64,000 bases of DNA from Crocodylus rhombifer (taxonomy: Eukaryota > Chordata > Crocodylia > Crocodylidae): contig JAVSML010018911.1 in the NCBI GenBank assembly GCA_038503035.1, positions 1 through 64,000 of the forward strand, given 5' to 3'. The translations under genes were made by a program, and so were the position numbers. How positions within the stretch are numbered: the stretch's first letter is position 1; every line of letters starts with the position of its first letter. Positions 55,790-64,000 of the stretch are shown here, one piece after another. The notes beneath the pieces were generated by a model. That model was not told where the DNA came from. It was given only the letters and a program-made list of their open reading frames with translations, and did not search any database.

Positions 55790-56265
55790 TGTTGGCCCTT
55801 CTGTGGGCAGCTCCTGCTCAGTGGCCATATGGCACCTGGATGAGTGGTGGGGAGGGTTCAGGTGGGGGACCCCAGGTGCTGAGGGACTCAGTGTGGGTTC
55901 AGGGGTGGAGGGCCCTGGCTGCTGCCAGTGGCACTGTACTTCAGCCCAAGCCCACTGTGAGGCTTGCTGCTGGGTGGTGGGCAGCTGCCAGTGGCCAGGT
56001 GGGGCTAGGGCCAGGGGATGAGCAGTAGACAGCATGAAGGTAACCAACAGGGCCAGGATGGTGTCTGGCATCCAATGGTCCTCCTTTGTTGCCTCCGCTG
56101 TGCCTGGGCCACAATGGCAGCCTATTTCTCTTGCACCTCCAGCATCCATTTAAGGAGGGTGGTGTGCCTCTCCTCAAGGGTGATCTTCCCAGTCCCTCTC
56201 CCACTTGCATGTGATGTCCTGGGCATGCCAGGTCTTTAAGTCTGCCAGCTGCTTCTCTTCCATAG
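55790..56265 (-). pseudogene. Harbinger Myb/SANT-like protein, C-terminal half
   Basis: On the minus strand: KQLADLKTWHAQDITCKWER (56262-56205), then, after a break, LEERHTTLLKWMLEVQEK (56190-56130), a stop (TAG), AAIVAQAQRRQQRRTIG, and a Pro/Gln/Ser-rich tail to the gap. The helix rich in Leu, Glu and Gln is typical of the region after the Myb domain in these proteins. Transcription would converge on the transposase gene, their ends only about 75 bases apart. Its N-terminal half lies at 59085-59545. Confidence 0.65.
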
Positions 56266-56318
56266 TAATTATTGGCTTAGAAATGATATTTAAAGGTTTG
56301 ATTTTGGGAATTGGCTTG

Positions 56319-57466
56319 TGTCCCGGGGAACCAGGACGGGACTTACCCACGGCGGCAGTGGAGCCCGAGCAGGACATCCGCCGCTTGTTTATGCCGACGC
56401 GACCGGAAGTTGGTGCCAGTGCCGGCAAATGGACACCGGTGATAAAAGCGGCCACCGAGATGGGACGGGAGGAGGAACGAGCTGGGAGCCTTGCATCTGC
56501 CAGGGCAGAGGACCCTAGAGGGGAACGGGCCACAGACCCCCCAGTAGGGGGGATAGGAAGCTCCTGGGCGGGACGAGCTGCCAACCACTCCCCTCAATGA
56601 GCTGAGGACTCCGGGGAGGAGCAAGCGGCAAGATCCCCAGAGAGAAGGACCGGGAACCCTAGCGGGGAGCCGCAGTGTACCCAGGTGGAGGGGAGGATAC
56701 CAGCCATGGCCAGTCACAGGATGACAAGCAAGGAGCGGCCGATGAATGTCAAGGACAAGGAATCAAGCGGCGGGGAATTTTGGGACTGCGAACCCAAGAC
56801 AAGCAGGACTTGCAGGTCCTGGGTTGGGGCGCCGGTGCGGGAATGCGACGTCGCCAGGCAGAGCTGGGACACGGAAGAGCGCTAAGGAGGTGCTGTCAGA
56901 TGGAGGGTGATGCCAGCCAGCTCTGACCACAGACTAGGATAGGGATTGCCCAAAGGGGCCCGGGAAGGTCCGGGTTAGAGGACCAGCCAGTAGGGCTGTG
57001 GGGGCCTAGTTTCAGTTTTTCAGGTTTATTTTTCCTGTTAAAAGGGATACCCCAGCTGAGGGGTATAGCCGGGGAGCTCAGGCTAAGGACCCCACAGTGA
57101 AACCCCGTCTTGACCGTGATCCAGCCCTGGGTCACCCAGGGTACAAGGATCTCTTGGATTGGGGTCAGTTAGACCGGTGAGGCGATCAGAAGCCACACTA
57201 GGAGGGAGCATCAGAGGAGGCATAAGGCCAGGGTGCAAGGGGTGGCGGAGCCCCGCAACGTGACTGCCGAGAGGACCCCGGGCTGCAGAGTGACCGGGAA
57301 CCGCCCTAACTCAACATAAACAAGAAGTCATGGCGGGCGAGATCTAGGGCGGGGAATGGACATCCTAACACCTACTCCCAACCAGTAGCACCAGCGACGG
57401 TCCTTCTTCCACAGGCGACTACCCACGGGGAGGACCAACCCCTCTCCTTCTAGTCCGGCGGTCACA
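56319..57466 (+). mobile_element. solo LTR, Gypsy-type, with perfect target duplication
   Basis: TGTCCCGGGG at the start and GGCGGTCACA at the end, TGT...ACA. The flanks GCTTG (56314-56318) and GCTTG (57467-57471) are an exact 5-bp duplication, so the 1148-bp limits are certain. A GATAAAAG box is at about 56441. It is GC-rich (compare AT-rich flanks), with long spurious frames. Two other copies lie at 20.07 kb and, inverted, at 48.5 kb. Confidence 0.85.
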
Positions 57467-57471
57467 GCTTG

Positions 57472-58260
57472 TAAGTATATGTATATGCCTTAGAATGGTT
57501 CATGATTGGCAGAAGGTGTTAACTGATTTCTAAAAAGCTTTGGTCTCACACACACAATTTCAAACAGCCTTCAAAGCAGACAGGCTGTCTAACACAACAA
57601 GGACACACAGTCTGGGAAATGGGGCATGTACCATACTGTTCCAAAACATGAGATAAGGTGGCACCAGCTAACAAGGCCCCAGAGTTGGGGTGGGGAGGGG
57701 GAAGGGATATGGGGGAACAAATCAAATTAGGAGAAGACCTGGAGAGACCAAATTAGTATGTGTGCATGTGATGAGCTATGTGGACGTGTGATGAACACAG
57801 AGAGACCAATCAGTAATAGCCATGGATTAAGAGTCACCAGGAGTCAACAGGAGTCATCAGGAGGAAAGAAGAATACAAAAGCAGAGACTTGAGAGTACCA
57901 AAGCATCCACACCTCCCTGTCCTGCCTGGGTCTTCCTCCTCCCCAAGAGGGGTCCCTGTCCCCATCCCCTGGGAGGGTCCCTGAGGCCACCATGAACAGA
58001 GGACACGCCACTAGCCTGTTTCATCCACCCCACTGTGGGGGTGGAGGTGGGGGAGCTCGGCATCCCACCTCCGGGCTGCTGACATGCTGACATCTGACAC
58101 CTAAGAGAGAGCCTCAGAGTGAAGACTCTGTCCTGGCTAGGTGTACTTTGACTCTAATGAGAGCCCTAGGATTTGGTAGATAGATAGGATTGTTTGTATT
58201 GCTTCTTTTCTGTTATCACTATGTATCAATAAATTTGCCTATTATCGAATGGAAAGGTCA
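57472..58260 (+). mobile_element. retroviral LTR-like segment, limits unclear
   Basis: A CCAATC-type box in GAGACCAATCAGTAA (57804), a TATA-like TACAAAAG (57875) and a poly(A) signal CAATAAATT (58228) occur in LTR order. The R-like part would be long (about 330 bases). I could not define TG...CA edges. The solo LTR at 56319 is inserted at its left side or in the DNA before it. Confidence 0.4.
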
Positions 58261-58590
58261 AGGTCAGTTTGTGGGTGGGTCCCCCATAGAACAAGGTGCC
58301 CCCACCCCAGAACAAGGCATCTGGGTCCTAAATCCAGAGCCAACAGTAAGCAGCACTGCCTTTCCTTTGGCCTCCTCCTTGTGTGGGGCTTACTGAGTGG
58401 GTGTAGCAGACATGTCTGGGGGCTCGAGTCTCTCCCTGCAGGTGGCGAGAATATGCAGCTGCTGGTTGTGTCTTGGGCCACAGAGGCACAGTGCCTGCCT
58501 GCCTGGTGTAGAAGTAATTGGCTTACTTGACTAGAAAAACAGACCAAGACCAGACGTGCTGATACTGCTTAATTCTGAGATAAGGAATCC

Positions 58591-58674
58591 GCATTCCTGC
58601 ATTCCTTGGGTTCTCTTGATATCTTGCCCTGTGCATTCCTGCATGCCTTGTGTTATCTTGATATCTTGCCCTAT
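58591..58674 (+). repeat. 42-bp tandem repeat in LTR U3
   Basis: Units 58591-58632 and 58633-58674 (GCATTCCTGCAT, then CTTGATATCTTGCCCT) differ at about four sites. Placed about 100 bases upstream of the TATA box, as retroviral enhancer repeats often are. Confidence 0.9.
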
Positions 58675-58773
58675 GCATAGATAGTTTGTTTAAGTAAACT
58701 TTCTAAGTTCTGTGTAATTTACTATTGTTTTGTTTCTCCAAGGTGTATTTTTTATCTCTTTCTCTGTCTTAAG

Positions 58774-58887
58774 TATAAATACGCTTGTACCCTTAGAAAG
58801 TCTGAGAAATCCTTTGAAACAGACAAGTGGGTGATTCCCCTTGCTGTATGGAATTCTCCCTGTGATCACAGTATAGCCCTAAATAAA
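58774..58887 (+). promoter_or_regulatory. LTR TATA box and poly(A) signal
   Basis: TATAAATA at 58774-58781 and AATAAA at 58882-58887, 100 bases apart, giving a compact R region. Confidence 0.6.
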
Positions 58888-59084
58888 GAAAAGCTGGCTC
58901 TGTCAGTTCTGATTCAACCACAATGCAAAGTTTGATTTCTTCCACACTGTGCAGTGGGGCCCTCCAGGGAGGAGCTGGAGCTCATTATGGCTAGTGCCAT
59001 CCTTGGCCTATCCTTTTCACTGGGGCTGTGCACCCAGAGCTGGTGAACACTCACTGGCCCAGGCTCCCAGATCTGCTTGATTAA

Positions 59085-59545
59085 GCTGGGGGTGAGGAGT
59101 GCACTGGGACCTGCACCTGATGTCCTAAGGGACCCTCCCCCACATACTTCTCATTGTTGCCAGGCCATGGCGGAGGCCCTGGTAAGTCACCCATGCTGGA
59201 GAACACTGCGTGCCTGCATCCAGAGTCCCTGAGAAAAAGGATGAGGTTCAATTGCTGCATAAAGGGCATGCAGCTGCCAAAGGTTCTGCAGGCAGGCTTA
59301 GACAAGTGCCTGTGGTTGGTGACACAGGCCACTGCACTCACAGTGCCTTGACCTTTATGTGGCCCTGCCATGCTGACCACTGGTGCCCACGTTGCTGCAT
59401 GTGGACCATCAGGGCCTCATATATGTGGGTATTGTAGAGCCCACCTCAGGCAACCTGGCTGTGCACCTCAGCATTGCCCCACAGTGTGTCAGCTGTCTCT
59501 GTCTGTGCCTAGTTGGGGTTCCAGGAGGCTGTCTGTGGCTGAGGA
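59085..59545 (-). pseudogene. Harbinger Myb/SANT-like protein, N-terminal (DNA-binding) half
   Basis: On the minus strand, WGNAEVHSQVA (about 59495), a stop, then NTHIYEALMVHMQQRGHQWS and AWQGHIKVKAL (to about 59345) is the second and third helix part of a Myb/SANT-like domain. The Trp and the QC-x-x-K-x-K-x-L-type ending (here QGHIKVKAL, Cys lost) are the marks. Further coding is frame-shifted (PAEPLAAACPLC). Such proteins bind the ends of the transposon and recruit the transposase. Broken by at least two stops and a frameshift. Confidence 0.65.
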
Positions 59546-59861
59546 TGCCATTGTGGGTCCCTCGATGGCTCTCAGGAGTTCTTCTAGATACTCTGGGTGC
59601 TACCAGTCCTGTGCATGTGCTTACAGCACAGGGACATGGGAGGCAGCCAGGTGGTGGGGCAGGCCCCGGGGGCCACTGCTGGGTTCTGTGGGCCTGCTGT
59701 GACTGGCACAGGGCCACCGCACTGTGTTGCAATGGCTAGGGTTAGGCAGCAGGTGACACAGGCCCCAGGGTCAGGCCAGGGGTTTTAAGCCCAGACTGGG
59801 ACAGGCAAAGAGCTGTCCCACCCACAGGGCTATAGAGAAACTCTCTAATTTGCTCCCAGTT

Positions 59862-60040
59862 AGATTCTACACATGTGCTACTGCGCCCTACCTACTGTGG
59901 GGCTCATTTACTACCTGCATTTGGAAGTAGTGAACTAACTGTGCACTATTCTAATTTACTGCACAGTAACTGCTTACACATGTAATCAGTGGTGCTTTAC
60001 TGTCTACTGCACAATAAAACATCTTGTATAGATGCACCCA
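59862..60040. repeat. Harbinger right end, MITE-like block
   Basis: Starts AGATTCTACACATGTGCTAC and ends ACATCTTGTATAGATGCACC. Within it GCACAGT..AATTTACTGCACAGTAA repeats in both orientations. It is colinear with the MITE at 45203-45411, so it is either the end of the Harbinger element or a MITE inserted there. Confidence 0.55.
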
Positions 60041-60639
60041 GTAAGCAGGACAGATTTTCAGCAGAGATGTAGCATAATATCAACACACAATGTCCAAACT
60101 AATCTCTTATCTTTGTTGTTAATTCACAGCCAATACTATAACAGCAACTTCAGCTGAAACCTTGAACAAATTTCTCTGTGAGGTGTTTCAACAGGACATC
60201 TTTGACCCTAGCTCCCTCAAGCTGGATAGCGACTTCCATCTTCGTTATACCTAGATTAGAATTAATTAAATATGTTTAACAGAATTCATAATCAGTTTTA
60301 TGGCAGTTTCTAACACTTGTAAAAATATGGGTTTATATAATAGCCATGACAGCCTCTTCAAGGAATAGGAATAAGTGGTAGAAACTAACAGCCAGAGTTG
60401 CACTGCAAACAATGTCACTAATGAAATAATGTGTGTGTAGGCTCTGGCTTTAACCTAACTAAGTCAATGAAGTTCTCATCATCACAAGTACACAATGTAG
60501 TATAATACTTGCCATGAGCAAAGTTGTTTGTAAAGCACACAGATATGTTTATGAAGCTGTTGGAATTCATTTACAGTGAGCAATGTGTTGCCAACACAAA
60601 AAACATAGTATAAGTATATATAATCTCAAGCAACAGCAG

Positions 60640-60725
60640 TCAGCGTGGTAGAAATGATATATTTTATTAGACCAACCAGGTAGCTGCAAAAACAATTCTT
60701 TATTTGCAAGCTTTCGGGCTCAGGT
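60640..60725. repeat. short dispersed repeat, copy 2
   Basis: ATATTTTATTAGACCAACCAG, then TTGCAAGCTTTCGGGCTCAG. Matches the block at 28048 in order and spacing. Confidence 0.55.
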
Positions 60726-60785
60726 ACCCTCCCTCAGGTGAAGGAAAATGTAAAGATTCTAAAATTTCTCCCTGGTAGAAATGAA

Positions 60786-61030
60786 ACTTTATATTCCACA
60801 GGCGAGCTGCAGAATGGTATAAGTTCTCATGGGTGGAAAAGTTCATTTTATGAAAATTAGGCTGGAATAAAAGTTGGAGCAGTCTATTTACCTCAAAGGT
60901 GTCTGATAGCAAGCAGGAGGTTGAATTTTGCTTCTTTTTGGTTAAGATGTTTCATATTTCACAGGAGGACTGGTGATGGTAAGGTTCTCCTGGGTAGAAA
61001 AGTTCTGTTGTGGTGAAGCTGCTCTAAAAG
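60786..61030. repeat. diverged tandem duplication, about 170-bp period
   Basis: CCACAGGCGAGCTG..GGTATAAGTTCTCATGGGTGGAAAAGTTC (60797 on) is echoed by TCACAGGAGGACTG..GGTAAGGTTCTCCTGGGTAGAAAAGTTC (60958 on). Confidence 0.65.
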
Positions 61031-62448
61031 TATGCACATTTGGCTCAAAACAAAGGGCTGGAAAAGGGGTGTTAACTTCTGGGTATCAGGATGAGGTTTT
61101 CATTTAAAAATGGCTAATTACAATACCTTCCATGTTTCATGGATAAAAGTTGTAGCTGTATGTATTCTCAAGCAGATCTTGGAATCTCCAAGAATGAAAC
61201 TAACCAATAAGGACACCCGACAGAAAAATATTTAAAACAGGTTCTGGTAGTGATATGATTTGATTGTTAGACTATCTAACAAATGGGCATGTTTAGAAAG
61301 TTAACTGGTAGAAATGTATATCTGTGATTAAATTTGCTTAGCAAGTGACAGTGAACAAGAAATTATTATTATTACATACAAATCATCCTTAAACAGTGGA
61401 ACTTAATAAATGGGCAAAAAACAAAGAATGGCTAAAACTGTTTGCAAAATAAAAAAAGAAATCAGAATGCCTGCAGTGTCTTTATAGGACTCCAGTGGAG
61501 ATCTTTTGGAAGACCTAATTATGTTTTTGAAATACTACCATTTCAACCATTTCATTATTGTACTGTGGTATTATTAAAAGAAAATGCCCATTTTGCCTGC
61601 AAAATGGATAAAGTGTGTGGATGAATGTGTGTATTTAAACTCAGATTATATCCTTTATTTGCCCAGTTTCTTTTATTCAAGTTCAAATCCTACCAGTAGA
61701 ACCACTGAAAAAAAAAGGAGATACCCAGTTAAGGCTCCCTTTCTTTGCCTACCTTAACCAGACAGCTTGCTATATATTATGATATCTTGTCACACTTGTT
61801 GAATTCCCTTCCACTTCCAATAGATCACCACTACAGTGCATATCCCTAAATTATACCAACCTTAATTTCAGTTCCGTACTCTTCCACATACTAAATTGAA
61901 TCTAAAATATTTTGTCCACAAATGTAATTAAAAATATATATTTTATGCACCTCTGTAATACTGCTGTGCTAGAGCTGTGCATTTAACTATATGGTGACTA
62001 TATCATAGTTGTTTATATGCTAGATGAACAAAGAAATTTGTTGTGGAGGTCAGAAGTGTAGAAAGGTGATTGCATGGTGTGATGCCTGCTTGCTTTGCTG
62101 AGAGGTATTAAGGTTAAAATTATCTTGCCTGGTGATTTCCTTTTTTTTTTAGTTGAATGTTTCAGGGAAATGCACTTTTGATGTTAAGCAAAGCCTTGTG
62201 TTTGGTCCGACTTGGTATCATACAACTTAAAAAAAACTTACCTGTGTGATCTTAACAGCAGCTGACCACAACCTCCATAGTTAATCTTCCCATACAAGTG
62301 CTGTAGTGCTATGGGTTTATCTTCCCTTTGAAACTCATTGGAGGATGGCTCCCGGAGTTAACACGGAAAGGTGCTTATAGCAGACTACCCAGGCAACCAT
62401 GTTTAAGATGCTGAAGTGCTGTTCTGGAAGATATTGCTTGCCTGATTT

Positions 62449-62951
62449 CTTCATAGTTTCATAGTTTCTAGGGTCAGAAGGGACCTGAGTAGATCATCTA
62501 GTCTGACCCTCTGCCATGGCAGGAAAGATTACTGGGGTCAAATGACCCCAGCAGGGTGTTCATCTAATCTCCTCTTAAAGACCCCCAGGGTAGGAGCCAG
62601 CACCACTTCTCTTGGAAGTTGGTTCCAGATCTTAGCCACCCTGACCGTGAAGTAGCACCTCCTGATATCTAACCTAAATCTACCCTCTGCCAGCTTGTGA
62701 CTGTTATTCCTGGTCACTCCTGGCAGTGCTTGGGGGAACAGGGACTTCCCCAGTGCCTGCTGATCCCCTCTGACTAGTTTGTAACAGGCCACTAGATCCC
62801 CCCTCAGCCTTCTCTTGTGGAGGCTAAACAGGTTCAGGTCCCATAGCCTCTCCTTGTAGGGTCTGCCCTGCTGCCCCCTGATCATGTGAGTGGCCCTCCT
62901 CTGGACCCTCTCCATGTTGTCCACATCCCTCTTGAAGTGTGGCACCCAGAA
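62449..62951 (-). pseudogene. CR1 3' end and ORF2 C-terminus, minus strand
   Basis: Terminus at 62449 (plus 'ttcatagtttctagggtcag'). A frame of 135 codons (62945-62538) is open: MPHFKRDVDNMERVQRRATH, RGDLVACYKLVRGDQQALGK and LDEHPAGVI at the end, very close to the copy at 52.7 kb. 5'-truncated within the C-terminal region, so it has no reverse transcriptase domain. Confidence 0.9.
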
Positions 62952-62956
62952 TTTCT

Positions 62957-63460
62957 TGATTGCCTTCTATGATAAATAGACTAGTAGGTCAAAGGAAGTG
63001 ATTATTCCCCTCTATTCAGCACTGGTGAGGCCACATCTGGAGTACTGTGTTCAGTTTTGGGCCCCCCACTACAGAAGGGATGTGGACAAATCAGAGAAAG
63101 TCCAGCAGAAGGCAACAAAAATGGTGAGGGGGCTGGGGTGGGTGACTTATGAGGATAGGCTAAGGGAACTGGGTGAGCATATTTAGTCTATGGAAGAGAA
63201 GGCTGAGAGGGGGTTTAATAGCAGCCTTCAACCACCTGAAGGGGTGGGGGTGTTCAAAAGAGAATGGAGTTATACTGCTTGTAGTGATGGCAGTTGATAG
63301 AACAAGGAGAAATGGTGCCAAGTTGCGGAAAAGGACATTTAGGTTACGTAGTAGGAAAAACTCTCTCATGAGGAGGGGATGGTTCCTCCTAAAGCACAGG
63401 ATTGGACTAGATGACCTCCTGATGTCCCTTCCAACCCTAATTTTCTATGATTCTATGATT
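62957..63460 (+). pseudogene. older CR1 3' end, plus strand, internally deleted
   Basis: It starts with a scrap like AFYD-x (about 62962), jumps directly to [20 protein letters not shown] (62992 on), and continues to [18 protein letters not shown], the stop in the decayed C-terminus, and the terminus ATTTTCTATGATTCTATGAT (63440-63460). The jump skips most of the reverse transcriptase, so an internal deletion is likely. Chicken-like older CR1 type, as at 1501-4110. Confidence 0.8.
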
Positions 63461-63519
63461 TTTTTGAAGTCAATGAGAATTATTTTATGTATTTGAAGGT
63501 AAAGTGTATAGGAATAGGC

Positions 63520-64000
63520 CAGGGGCGGGCAATTATTTTGGCTGGAGGGCCACTTACTGAGTTTTGGGCAAGCTGTTGAGGGCTTGACAGGTACCTTAAC
63601 CCTTGGTTGCCATCTTGTCACTGGAAGTCCCACCCCCTAACCCCTGACCTTTTCCACCAGAAGTCCCTCCCCTTGCCTCTGGATGTACTTCTTTCAGCAA
63701 GAGGTTTTGCCATCTCGGAACCAGAAAAATACCAAATTATAGTCTAAAAAGTGAACATCTAAAACATTCATTAATTTGATTTCAAAAAATATTTTTCTCC
63801 TGGTTTACCCATGTTTGTGTAGTATACATAGAGGTGATTGTATACAATAGCTGAAAATGAAGTCTTACTCTTCTATATTGTGGAGGGGTGGTTATAGGTT
63901 TGTGAGGGGCTGTGGGTATGTGGATGTGTGTGTTGTGGGGGAGGGTGTAGGTGTGTCTGTGGGGGGATAGGCATGGGGGATATGGTTTGGGGTGAAGGAG
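63520..64000 (+). mobile_element. hAT-type element, left end, leaves the window
   Basis: CAGGGGCGGGCAATTATTTT followed by GGCTGGAGGGCCACTTACTG is a common terminal pattern of vertebrate hAT elements. The right end is not in the window. Toward 63900-64000 the DNA becomes GT-rich (GGTGTGT repeats). Confidence 0.65.

Larger units (their letters stand above)
58507..58946 (+). mobile_element. solo LTR of an endogenous retrovirus-like element
   Basis: Ends TGTAGAAG and CTTCCACA are near-perfect inverted partners. Inside are a 42-bp tandem repeat (58591-58674), a TATA box TATAAATA (58774-58781) and AATAAA (58882-58887), then a short T-rich U5. This is complete LTR order in 440 bp. Flanks CCTGG and CTGTG show no exact duplication. 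Confidence 0.75.
54426..60040. mobile_element. PIF/Harbinger transposon, two genes, interrupted
   Basis: The left edge GGGGGGTCTACACATACAAT and the reverse complement of the right edge GGGTGCATCTATACAAGATG are similar, and AGT lies on both sides (54423-54425, 60041-60043 within about a base), a 3-bp duplication as this superfamily makes. Inside are a transposase pseudogene (+) and, facing it, a Myb/SANT-like gene (-). These are the two products PIF/Harbinger elements need: one cuts and pastes, the other binds DNA and helps nuclear import. About 2.7 kb in the Myb gene is LTR or other later sequence (56266-58950). Without that, the element would be near 3 kb, the usual size. Confidence 0.75.
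60044..62448. other. AT-rich DNA with a short repeat and a tandem duplication
   Basis: No gene. It holds the second copy of the TTTTATTRGRCCAAC repeat (60640-60725) and, after it, a diverged tandem duplication (60786-61030). Confidence 0.45.

Noticed and set aside
1..64000. A host gene with exons spread over the window
   Set aside because: I looked for domain-bearing frames bounded by splice sites outside the mobile elements and found none. Small or non-coding exons cannot be excluded without transcript data.

Overview
This window looks like nuclear DNA of a crocodilian (alligator, crocodile or gharial). A turtle is the main alternative and a bird is less likely. The reasons are at least thirteen CR1 LINE fragments from several 3'-end groups, Ty3/Gypsy-type LTRs, hAT, Tigger-like and PIF/Harbinger DNA transposons, one MIR-like CORE-SINE, AT-rich single-copy DNA between them, and 10-N assembly gaps at 14908, 26324 and 55777. 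I recognised no host protein-coding exon, rRNA or functional tRNA gene. The window reads as intergenic or intronic DNA, and the coding sequence I could identify is of transposon type or of unknown origin.

Layout. 1-4.1 kb: CR1 tails and an old minus-strand CR1 broken by a hAT-like insert. 5.9-6.7 kb: a Tigger/pogo-type non-autonomous element with a GC-rich hairpin inside. 8.7-9.2 kb: a retrovirus-like solo LTR (minus). 9.5-9.9 kb: a hAT MITE with an 8-bp target duplication. 10.4-11.0 kb: another element with inverted ends. 11.2-14.5 kb: the longest plus-strand CR1, with ORF1 and ORF2. 16.7-18.6 kb: a Gypsy remnant with protease followed directly by integrase. 18.7-22.0 kb: LTR pieces, a minisatellite-like leader and what may be a split MITE. 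23.8-25.7 kb: a 1.9-kb foldback element. 28.4-39.6 kb: a nested stack with an LTR, coiled-coil coding remnants, two CR1s and a split MITE. 42.1-45.4 kb: MIR, CR1, LTR and MITE. 46.2-48.4 kb: two CR1s joined end to end. 48.5-49.8 kb: a Gypsy-type LTR. 52.7-54.3 kb: a 5'-truncated CR1 whose reverse transcriptase frame is unbroken for 497 codons. 54.4-60.0 kb: a two-gene PIF/Harbinger transposon whose transposase and Myb-like genes converge, split by LTRs. 62.4-63.5 kb: two CR1s head to head. 63.5 kb onward: the start of a hAT element leaving the window.

How the parts relate. The nesting gives a relative order of events. CR1s sit inside LTR elements and MITEs, a solo LTR with a clean 5-bp duplication sits inside the Harbinger element, and a second solo LTR lies beside it. 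Several MITE ends (45.4, 50.3 and 60.0 kb) share terminal sequence with the Harbinger element, as expected if they are mobilised by, or derived from, such an element. Apart from the truncated but open CR1 frame at 52.7 kb, every coding region is broken by stops, frameshifts or deletions. Family names are my recognition from sequence alone, with no database search.
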